This document shows positions 57,146 through 64,000 of a DNA stretch of 64,000 bases, one piece after another; the first letter of the stretch is position 1; each line of letters opens with the position of its first letter. Source of the stretch: Nitrospirota bacterium (GTDB lineage: Bacteria > Nitrospirota > Thermodesulfovibrionia > Thermodesulfovibrionales > JdFR-88). The translations under genes and the position numbers were made by a program. The stretch is taken from positions 1-64,000 of the forward strand of contig JAKAHV010000013.1 of NCBI GenBank assembly GCA_021825295.1, given 5' to 3'. The notes beneath the pieces are model-generated. The model was given only the letters and a program-made list of their open reading frames with translations, was not told where the DNA came from and ran no database searches.

Positions 57146-59219
57146 CGGTCAATTTCCTCCCGGCCGGTATTATCACCGTGAATTTTGAGCCGGCCCCCGG
57201 CCTGCTGTCCACCCGCAGTTCGCCGCCCAGGCTACGCATGATGCCGTAGCTCACCGACAGCCCAAGCCCCGTGCCCTTCTCCTTGGTCGTGAAGAAGGGG
57301 TCGAATATGCGGGGCATGTCCTCCTTTGAAATCCCGATGCCGGTGTCTTCTATCTCGACGGCCACCCTGCCCACAAGCGTCTTGCTCCTCACCGTGAGCG
57401 TGCCGCCCTCCGGCATCGCGTCCACCGCGTTTAATATCAGGTTTATGAAGACCTGGGATATCTGGTTCTCGTCCGTCACCACTTCAGCGGGCTCCTCGAA
57501 CTCGTCCCTGAAATCTATCTGCCGCGCCCGCTTGTCGTATTTCATCAGGTCCAGGGCCTGCCCGAGTATCCGGTTTACATTCACCTTCTTAAGCTCCGGG
57601 GGCGCCACCTTGGAGAGACTCGAAAGCTGCCTCACGATCTCCGCGATCCGGTTTATGTGGAAGAGCACGGTCTCCAGGCTCTCCTTCTTGAACGATTCCT
57701 GCTCCATGTCCCTGAGTATCTGGAGGAAGGAAAAGACCGCCGTCAGCGGGTTTCCTATCTCGTGGGCTATCCCCGCCGTGAGCCTGCCCACGGAGGAGAG
57801 TTTCTCCGAGTGCAGCATCTGCTCCTCCATCTTCTTCATCTCGGTCACGTCCTGCACAAGCCTTATGAAACCTATGATGCCCTCCTCCGACCTTACCGGC
57901 GCCGATGTGACCTGGAAATACCTGCCCTTCCGCCCGAAGAGGCCCTCGTAGAAATTCGTCTCGATGCCGTCGGATATCTGGGAGCTGATCGGCGGACAGT
58001 CGGGAGTGAAGTTGTGGCAGGACTGGCCCTCCACGGCGACGCCCGCCATCTCGGAAAACTGCTTGTTCGCCCAGATTATCCTGTCGTCGAGGCCGGCAAG
58101 CGCAAGCCCCCCGCCCACGGCGTTTACGATGCTGTTTAGCTTCTCCTTCTCCGTAAAAAGCTCCTTCGTCCTTTCGCCGACGGTCTTCTCCAGCAGGGCC
58201 GCGTACTTCTCAAGCTCATCCTCGTGTTTTGCCTTTTCCTCCGCCTTTATCCTCTTCATGTTCATGACGACGAGCATTATCGCGCCCAGAAATGTCGCCC
58301 CGAACATGGTAAGAATGAGTATGGAGTGCAGCTTCAGGCTCTCCCTGAGGCTCCTCGTCACCTCGGAGTAGGGTATCGTGCAGCAGACGATCCACTTCCT
58401 GCCGAACATGGAGAGCTTGGAAAAGGCGATGAGCTTGTCCTCGCCGAAGGGCGCGACATAGGAGCTTGCGCCGGTCCGGCCGCCCCTGAGTATCCAGCGC
58501 TCCGTATTGAAGGACTTGTGGCAGACGAAACAGGACCTGCTGGCCCGGTAGAGGTTCCTGCCTATCATGCCGGGCTGGCTGGGATGATACAGGAGCGTGC
58601 CGTCATCGCTCATCATCCAGGCGTAGCCCTTTTTGCCGGAGCGGATGGGCGCGAGGAATTTGCGGTTTATGGAGTCCAGCGATATGTCCAGCTCTACCGC
58701 GCCGATCGCCCTGCCGCCCGAGACGACGGGCGTGCAGAGCTTTATTGTCCCGTTTTTGATTATGTTGTCATCGTTGTAGATCGTCTTCTGTCTTTTGTCC
58801 GCAAGCGCCATGGTGCGGCCGGCCAGCTTCAGATCGAGCGGGGAGACGTCCGGAGGGGACATGCTGCTCCATACGGGGCGCTCCGCCCCCGGCCCTTCGC
58901 GCGCGCCCCGCCCGTAGACGACAAGGCCAATCTGCGCTTCCTTCCTCATCATGTTGAAAGAGGTCCTTATGATGTTACCAAGCCCCTGCCCCTCCAGGCG
59001 CTTCCCGCCCAGGGCGCCGGCCAGCTGGGTCAGCTCGTCCGTAAGACGCCCGAAGCAGCCCGCGATGTTCTGGGATGTGGTGTTCGCCAGCAACAACTGC
59101 TGCTTGTTGAACTGCTCGGCCATCTGCGAAAGGTAGTTCTGCTGGAGGAAGAGATTCAGGGTGATTATAAGGGAGACGACGAAAACGGCGACGATTATGA
59201 GAAGTACGTTTTGCCTCAT
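57117..59219 (-). CDS. Sensor histidine kinase with periplasmic haem c motif
   Basis: A 700-residue membrane kinase. TM1 (about 4-25), a periplasmic Cache-like sensor domain (26-297) and TM2 (about 298-320) are followed by a coiled linker, PAS (about 360-460), HisKA with SVGRLTAGIAHEIGNPLTA (His486) and HATPase (NLILNAVDAMPEGG, DTGIGIS, GTGLGLSVSYGI). Within the sensor domain, SCFVCHKSF (C230-x2-C233-H234) is a CxxCH haem c attachment site. That suggests redox, NO, CO or O2 sensing outside the cytoplasm. The PAS also has two cysteines (CHNFTPDC). ATG 59219 is preferred as it places TM1 at the N-terminus. Confidence 0.9.
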   Translation of the reverse strand: MRQNVLLIIVAVFVVSLIITLNLFLQQNYLSQMAEQFNKQQLLLANTTSQNIAGCFGRLTDELTQLAGALGGKRLEGQGLGNIIRTSFNMMRKEAQIGLVVYGRGAREGPGAERPVWSSMSPPDVSPLDLKLAGRTMALADKRQKTIYNDDNIIKNGTIKLCTPVVSGGRAIGAVELDISLDSINRKFLAPIRSGKKGYAWMMSDDGTLLYHPSQPGMIGRNLYRASRSCFVCHKSFNTERWILRGGRTGASSYVAPFGEDKLIAFSKLSMFGRKWIVCCTIPYSEVTRSLRESLKLHSILILTMFGATFLGAIMLVVMNMKRIKAEEKAKHEDELEKYAALLEKTVGERTKELFTEKEKLNSIVNAVGGGLALAGLDDRIIWANKQFSEMAGVAVEGQSCHNFTPDCPPISSQISDGIETNFYEGLFGRKGRYFQVTSAPVRSEEGIIGFIRLVQDVTEMKKMEEQMLHSEKLSSVGRLTAGIAHEIGNPLTAVFSFLQILRDMEQESFKKESLETVLFHINRIAEIVRQLSSLSKVAPPELKKVNVNRILGQALDLMKYDKRARQIDFRDEFEEPAEVVTDENQISQVFINLILNAVDAMPEGGTLTVRSKTLVGRVAVEIEDTGIGISKEDMPRIFDPFFTTKEKGTGLGLSVSYGIMRSLGGELRVDSRPGAGSKFTVIIPAGRKLTDADADTDSR

Positions 59220-59232
59220 CGGCAGGCCTTCA

Positions 59233-60231
59233 TCAGGTCCGTCCCCTGGCCCTCTCCTCAAGCACCTTGAGTTTGGAGGACTCTCCAAGGGCTATGAGCA
59301 CGGTGCCCGCGCTCAGCACCGAGCGCGACGTGGGGTTGAACTTCATGCCGTTGCGGCTGTCCCTCATGCCTACAACGATTATACCCAAATCCCTGCCCAG
59401 TCCGCACTGGTCCAGGGTCTGGCCGACCAGCCCGGAGTCCGGGCCGATGCGGACCTCCTCCAGTTGCAGCTCCAGGTTGCCGGACTTGGTGGCAAATTCG
59501 ATGAAGTCCACGACGTTCGGCTTCAGTATGGTATGGGCGATCCTGAGCCCCCCTATGTAATAGGGGGAGACCACCCTGTCGGCGCCCGCGCGCAGGAGTT
59601 TCTGCTCCGAGCCCTCCTCCCCCGCCCTGGCGACCACCGTCAACTGAGGGTTCAGCCCCTTTGCCGTAAGCACCACGTACAGGTTTTCCGCGTCGGTGGG
59701 CAGGGCGCTCACCAGGCCCGCCGCATGTTCTATGCCGGCCTCCCTGAGGACCTCGTCCCTTGTCGCGTCCCCCCTGATGAAGAGCACGCCCTCAAGGTCC
59801 GCCTCGAGCAGGGCCGCCTCCTTCTCTATGACGACGAATTCGGTCCCGTACGCCTGGAATTCCCTGGAGATTATCCTGCCCATCCGGCCGTAGCCGCATA
59901 TTATGTAGTGGGATTTCAGTCTCCTGATCCTCTTTTCCAATTTCCTCCTCCCCAGAAGCTGCGCAAATTCGCCCTCGATGATTATCTTCGCCCCGGTGTT
60001 AAGTATATACAAAATGATGCCCAGGCCGAAGAATATCAGGAATATTGTAAACACCCTGCCCGGAACGTCCAGGGGGTGGATCTCCCCGTAGCCGACGGTG
60101 GTGATGGTGATGACCGTCATGTACAGCGAATCCAGAAAGCCCCATCCCTCCAGGAGGCTGTAGCCGGCCGTGCCCGCGGCTATCACCAGGAACACGAGAA
60201 GCGCGCTATATAGGACCTGCCGCCAGTGCAT
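59233..60231 (-). CDS. Potassium channel with RCK domains
   Basis: A 332-residue K+ channel subunit. Two TM helices (about 8-28 and 58-80) flank a pore loop with the selectivity filter TTVGYGE. Then comes a cytoplasmic RCK/TrkA-N Rossmann domain (HYIICGYGRMGRIISREF) and a TrkA-C domain (about 250-330). This is the MthK/GsuK-like layout. It starts 1 nt from the Mut7-C stop region and ends 13 nt before the kinase gene, so it is part of a minus-strand operon reading from rpoC. Confidence 0.94.
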   Translation of the reverse strand: MHWRQVLYSALLVFLVIAAGTAGYSLLEGWGFLDSLYMTVITITTVGYGEIHPLDVPGRVFTIFLIFFGLGIILYILNTGAKIIIEGEFAQLLGRRKLEKRIRRLKSHYIICGYGRMGRIISREFQAYGTEFVVIEKEAALLEADLEGVLFIRGDATRDEVLREAGIEHAAGLVSALPTDAENLYVVLTAKGLNPQLTVVARAGEEGSEQKLLRAGADRVVSPYYIGGLRIAHTILKPNVVDFIEFATKSGNLELQLEEVRIGPDSGLVGQTLDQCGLGRDLGIIVVGMRDSRNGMKFNPTSRSVLSAGTVLIALGESSKLKVLEERARGRT

Positions 60232-60708
60232 TTACTCCTTTTTTATTATATCATCCATCAGTTTTTTGAATTTTTCGACGTGGGAGCCCTCCCAGTAGAC
60301 GCGGCCGCAGCCGGCGCACATGTAAAACTCTCTCTTGTTCAGGAAGACGTGTTCGGGTACGAGGTCCCGGACAAGGCCCTTGTCCTTGACCTTGTCCAGC
60401 GCGCCGTTGCAGACGGAGCACCTGCCGATGAAGCGTTTTTTCCCGCTTGGAGGTTCGAGCGAAAAGTGTTCCAGCACCTCTTTGAGCTGGCTGGCGGGGT
60501 CGTCCGAGGCGACGAGGAAGGCCCGCCCGTGGGACAAGGCCTTCCTCGCTGCAAACCTCGTGTCTCTGGTAAGCACCGTCCGCCCTTCCTTAAGCGCCCT
60601 GGCAAGGAGGGCGGCGTCCGTTATGTCGCGTTCATACGCGGTGTCATAGCCCAGGAGCCTCAGGCGCTTTGCCAGGCGCCCGAGCATCGCATCGGCTATG
60701 AACCTCAC
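60232..60708 (-). CDS. Mut7-C RNase-domain protein
   Basis: A 158-residue protein of the Mut7-C (DUF82) family: an N-terminal PIN-like nuclease fold ([20 protein letters not shown], then VLTRDTRFA) followed by a zinc ribbon (RCSVCNGAL...[10 protein letters not shown]). Predicted RNase; cellular substrate unknown. Start is GTG 60708, overlapping the rpoC stop as GTGA, so it is translationally coupled to RNA polymerase. Confidence 0.9.
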   Translation of the reverse strand: MRFIADAMLGRLAKRLRLLGYDTAYERDITDAALLARALKEGRTVLTRDTRFAARKALSHGRAFLVASDDPASQLKEVLEHFSLEPPSGKKRFIGRCSVCNGALDKVKDKGLVRDLVPEHVFLNKREFYMCAGCGRVYWEGSHVEKFKKLMDDIIKKE

Positions 60709-63700
60709 ACCTCGGGCGGGAGCGCCTCGCTTTCAGCGGCGACCGGCGCCTCCTCGATGAGCGGGGGCGGCAGCTCGCGCTTCACGAAGGTGTTGCGGTA
60801 ACGGAGCATGCCTGTGCCCGCGGGTATCATCTTGCCCATTATCACGTTTTCCTTGAGCCCCCGGAGGTCGTCCACCTGGCCGCGGATGGCCGCCTCGGTG
60901 AGGACCCTCGTGGTCTCCTGGAACGATGCGGCCGACACAAAGCTCTCGGTCGTAAGGGAGGCCTTGGTGATGCCCAGCAGCATGGGCCTACCCATGGCCG
61001 GCTTGCCGCCCTTCGCCTTCACCTGCTCGTTGGCCTCGATAAAGGGTATCCTGTCGATCTGGTCGCCGACCAGGAACTCCGTGTCGCCCGGGTCGTCTAT
61101 CCTTATCTTGCGCATCATCTGCCTGACGATGACCTCGATGTGCTTGTCGTTTATCGAGACGCCCTGCAGCCTGTAGACCTTCTGCACCTCGTCGACCAGG
61201 TAGCGCTGAAGCTCCTTCGGCCCGAGGATGTCAAGTATGTTATGGGGGTTGACGGAGCCGTCCATGAGGGCCTCGCCCGCGCGCACCCAGTCGCCCTCGT
61301 GCACGCTGACGTGCTTGCCCCTCGGGATCAGGTACTCCCTGGACTCCGTGCCGCCCCTCACGACGACCACGCGCATGCCCTTGTGGGCGCCCTTGAACTC
61401 GACAATGCCGTCTATCTCGCTGACGATCGCCTGCTCCTTCGGCTTCCTCGCCTCGAAGAGCTCGGCAACCCTGGGCAGACCGCCCGTGATGTCCTTGGTC
61501 TTGGTCGTCTCGCGCGGTATCTTCGCCAGGATGTCGCCCGGGAATACGGTGTCGGTCTTCTCCACCAGTATATGCGCGCCGGCCGGCAGCAGATACCTGG
61601 CAAGGGTGTTTGCGCCCTTGATCTTCAGCGTCCTGCCGTGCTCGTCCTTTATCGAGATCCTCGGCCTGAGATTGCCGGGGTACTCGATGATGACCTTCCT
61701 CGACAGTCCGGTCACCTCGTCCAGCTCCTCCTTGACGGTCACGCCCTCAAGGATGTCGCCGAAGGCGGCCTTGCCGCCCACCTCGGATATGATGGGGGTG
61801 GAGTAAGGGTCCCATTCGACCAGCCGCTGGCCCGCTTCCACCTTGCGCCCGTCCTCCACGAGGAGTTTCGCGCCGTAGACGATGGTGTATTTCTCCTTCT
61901 CGCGGCCCCTGGAGTCCACGACGGCGATGACGCCGTTTCTGTTCATCACGATGAGCATGCCCTCGCGGCTCCTGACGGTATTGAGGTTGATGAATTTTAC
62001 CGTGCCGGAGTTCTTGGCCTCAAGCGCGGTCTGCTCGACCACCTTGGAGGCCGCGCCGCCGATATGGAACGTCCTCATCGTAAGCTGCGTGCCAGGCTCG
62101 CCGATGGACTGGGCCGCCACGATGCCTATGGACTCCCCGATCTCCACATGGTCGCTCCTCGCCAGGTCCCTGCCGTAGCACTTGGCGCAGACGCCGTACT
62201 TGCTCTGGCAGGTGAGCACGGAGCGTATCTTCATCCGGTCTATGCCGGCATCGATTATCCTCTGCACCGCCTCCTCGTCCAGCTCCTCGTTGCGCCTGAC
62301 GACGATCTCCTTGGTAATGGGGTCCTTTATCTCCTCGGCGGAGTACCTGCCCAGGAGCCTTTCGTCGAACCCCTGGATGATCTCGCCGCCCTCAATGAGC
62401 GCGGTCATGAGGATGCCGTCCGGCGTCCTGCAGTCGTCCTCCTGGATTATCACGTCCTGGGCCACGTCCACGAGCCTCCTGGTGAGGTAACCGGAGTTGG
62501 CCGTCTTCAGGGCGGTGTCGGCCAGTCCCTTGCGGGCGCCGTGGGTGGAGATGAAGTACTGAAGCGGCGTGAGACCCTCCCTGAAGTTCGCGGTGATCGG
62601 GGTCTCGATGATCTCGCCCGAGGGTTTCGCCATGAGGCCCCTCATGCCGGCAAGCTGCCTTATCTGCGCGGTAGAGCCCCTGGCCCCGGAGTCGGCCATC
62701 ATGAAGACGCTGTTGAAGGCCCTCGCCTCCTGCAGGTCCTGGCCTGCGGCCGCCTTGCCGTTTTCCTCGGCGCCCAGCTCCTTCATCATCTCCTCGGCCA
62801 CCTTCTCGGTGACGTTGGCCCATATGTCGATGACCTTGTTGTAGCGCTCGCCCTGGGTAATGAGGCCGTCCGCGTACTGGTTCTGTATCTCCATCACCTC
62901 GTGCTCGGCCTGCTGTATGAGGGCCGCCTTGGTGGACGGCACGTGCATGTCCGATATGCATATGGACATGCCGGAGCGCGTTGCGTTGGCGAACCCCAGC
63001 TTTTCCAGGTTGTCCAGGAACACGACGGTCTCGCGCCGCCCGATCCTCTTGTATATGTAATCTATGAGCTTTTGCAGCTCCTTTTTCGTCAGCTCCCTGT
63101 TGACCATCGAAAACGGGATGCCCTCCGGCAGTATCTCGCCGAAGATGACCCTGCCCGCGGTCGTCTCCACCATCTGCCCGTCCATCCGGACCTTTATCCT
63201 GGCGTGCGCCTCGACGATGCCCGCGTCATAGGCGCTCCTTACGTCCTCCGGGTCGCTGAAGTATTTGCCCGAGCCCGTCGCGTCCGACTTCTCCTTCGTC
63301 ATGTAGTAGATGCCCAGGACCATGTCCTGCGTGGGGGTCACTATGGGCCTCCCGTTTGCCGGAGACATAAGGTTGTTGACGCTCATCATGAGCGTCCTGG
63401 CCTCCACCTGCGCCTCGATAGACAGCGGAACGTGGACGGCCATCTGATCGCCGTCAAAGTCCGCGTTGAAGGCGGTGCAGACAAGCGGGTGCAGCTTTAT
63501 GGCCTTGCCCTCCACAAGCAGCGGGTCGAAGGCCTGGATGCCCAGCCTGTGCAGCGTGGGGGCGCGGTTGAGGAGCACCGGGTGTTCGGAGATGACCTCC
63601 TCAAGGGCGTCCCAGACCTCGGGGACCTCCTTCTCGACGAGCTTCTTCGCCTGCTTGATCGTCGTTGCGAAACCCTTTTCCTCGAGCTTGTTGAAGATGA

Positions 63701-64000
63701 AGGGCTTGAAAAGCTCCAGGGCCATCCGCTTTGGCAGACCGCACTGGTGGAGTTTCAGCTCCGGACCCACGACGATAACGGAACGGCCGGAGTAGTCGAC
63801 CCTCTTTCCAAGCAGGTTCTGCCTGAAACGGCCCTGCTTGCCCTTTATCATGTCGCTTAAGGATTTCAGGGGCCTCTTCGTGGCGGCCTTCAGCACGCGC
63901 GAGCGCCTGCCGTTGTCGAACAGGGCGTCCACGGCCTCCTGGAGCATCCTCTTCTCGTTCCTGATTATCACGGATGGGGCCTTCAGCTCCATAAGGCGCT
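60705..64000 (-). CDS. rpoC: RNA polymerase beta' subunit (5' end beyond the window)
   Basis: About 1095 residues of RpoC are visible; the N-terminal zinc ribbon and clamp lie outside. The frame is open to the window edge. Visible landmarks are [20 protein letters not shown], the catalytic Mg site [14 protein letters not shown], the trigger-loop region [20 protein letters not shown], the second zinc site [18 protein letters not shown] and [15 protein letters not shown]. The C-terminus ends with a short acidic tail ([15 protein letters not shown]). Instead of rpsL, the next gene is a Mut7-C RNase. Confidence 0.98.
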   Translation of the reverse strand, partial: RLMELKAPSVIIRNEKRMLQEAVDALFDNGRRSRVLKAATKRPLKSLSDMIKGKQGRFRQNLLGKRVDYSGRSVIVVGPELKLHQCGLPKRMALELFKPFIFNKLEEKGFATTIKQAKKLVEKEVPEVWDALEEVISEHPVLLNRAPTLHRLGIQAFDPLLVEGKAIKLHPLVCTAFNADFDGDQMAVHVPLSIEAQVEARTLMMSVNNLMSPANGRPIVTPTQDMVLGIYYMTKEKSDATGSGKYFSDPEDVRSAYDAGIVEAHARIKVRMDGQMVETTAGRVIFGEILPEGIPFSMVNRELTKKELQKLIDYIYKRIGRRETVVFLDNLEKLGFANATRSGMSICISDMHVPSTKAALIQQAEHEVMEIQNQYADGLITQGERYNKVIDIWANVTEKVAEEMMKELGAEENGKAAAGQDLQEARAFNSVFMMADSGARGSTAQIRQLAGMRGLMAKPSGEIIETPITANFREGLTPLQYFISTHGARKGLADTALKTANSGYLTRRLVDVAQDVIIQEDDCRTPDGILMTALIEGGEIIQGFDERLLGRYSAEEIKDPITKEIVVRRNEELDEEAVQRIIDAGIDRMKIRSVLTCQSKYGVCAKCYGRDLARSDHVEIGESIGIVAAQSIGEPGTQLTMRTFHIGGAASKVVEQTALEAKNSGTVKFINLNTVRSREGMLIVMNRNGVIAVVDSRGREKEKYTIVYGAKLLVEDGRKVEAGQRLVEWDPYSTPIISEVGGKAAFGDILEGVTVKEELDEVTGLSRKVIIEYPGNLRPRISIKDEHGRTLKIKGANTLARYLLPAGAHILVEKTDTVFPGDILAKIPRETTKTKDITGGLPRVAELFEARKPKEQAIVSEIDGIVEFKGAHKGMRVVVVRGGTESREYLIPRGKHVSVHEGDWVRAGEALMDGSVNPHNILDILGPKELQRYLVDEVQKVYRLQGVSINDKHIEVIVRQMMRKIRIDDPGDTEFLVGDQIDRIPFIEANEQVKAKGGKPAMGRPMLLGITKASLTTESFVSAASFQETTRVLTEAAIRGQVDDLRGLKENVIMGKMIPAGTGMLRYRNTFVKRELPPPLIEEAPVAAESEALPPEV

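Noticed and set aside
61140-63860. 906-residue open frame antisense to rpoC
   Set aside because: Long frames opposite GC-rich genes are expected. The product is rich in His/Arg/Val/Leu with no domain, while rpoC on the other strand is unmistakable.

Overview
The window looks like a chromosomal segment (GC-rich, nearly continuous coding) of a Gram-negative, probably anaerobic or redox-flexible bacterium. Outer-membrane markers (BamD, the PilQ secretin, lipoproteins), the pilMNOPQ-aroC-aroK-aroB order, a giant two-domain acyl-CoA dehydratase activase, DsrE-like and DUF1858 proteins and a 31-residue COX24-type protein together suggest Nitrospirota or a Desulfobacterota relative. That placement is inference; no rRNA gene is present.

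Layout. 1-2.4 kb: tail of an IS110-type transposase, repeat debris, then leuD and leuB. 2.4-14.5 kb (minus): a tightly overlapping alpha-glucan and trehalose operon, DUF5752-treT-treZ-GH57-treY-malQ-lgt, with two different routes to trehalose. 14.7-20.6 kb: a DUF1460 protein, two tiny genes and the 1426-residue activase. 21-25 kb: a sigma-54-type promoter, two near-duplicate type IV pilins, a third pilin-like protein and a DUF2723 membrane protein. 25-30 kb: small redox-flavoured genes (lipoprotein, TlpA thioredoxin, DsrE-like, Crp/Fnr regulator, haem-copper-oxidase-like membrane protein, DUF1858, zinc ribbon) with a well-formed Fnr-type class II promoter. 30-36 kb (minus): lepA-lepB-hyp-ribE-ribBA-ribH-nusB. 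36.5-40.1 kb: ROK kinase, a PD-(D/E)XK-like protein, YtxH, siroheme enzyme, BamD. 40.3-48.8 kb: pilMNOPQ, aroC-aroK-aroB and a CBS protein. 49-55 kb: a lipoprotein, a chemoreceptor, a DHA2 exporter and a decayed repeat lipoprotein. 55.4-64 kb (minus): cspA, then rpoC-Mut7-C-K+ channel-histidine kinase-NtrC regulator; the kinase carries a CxxCH haem c motif in its periplasmic domain.

Three sequence-level patterns stand out. (i) A dispersed 150-180 bp element (five fuller copies plus fragments) whose ends and central hairpin differ between copies but stay complementary within each copy, which looks like compensatory change in a structured element. (ii) A second repeat, beginning GAACCTRTC, that supplies the TAG stop codon of two unrelated genes. 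(iii) Several genes with a -10 hexamer only 5-6 nt before the ATG and no Shine-Dalgarno (bamD, pilM, lepA, the metallophosphoesterase, the DUF1460 gene), implying leaderless mRNAs; aroC and the ROK kinase are nearly so. bamD also has a CRP-like site centred about 60 bp upstream of its predicted start.

No tRNA, rRNA, CRISPR array or recognisable riboswitch was found. Coordinates of genes starting inside a longer open frame were trimmed to the start best supported by Shine-Dalgarno position, promoter position or family homology.
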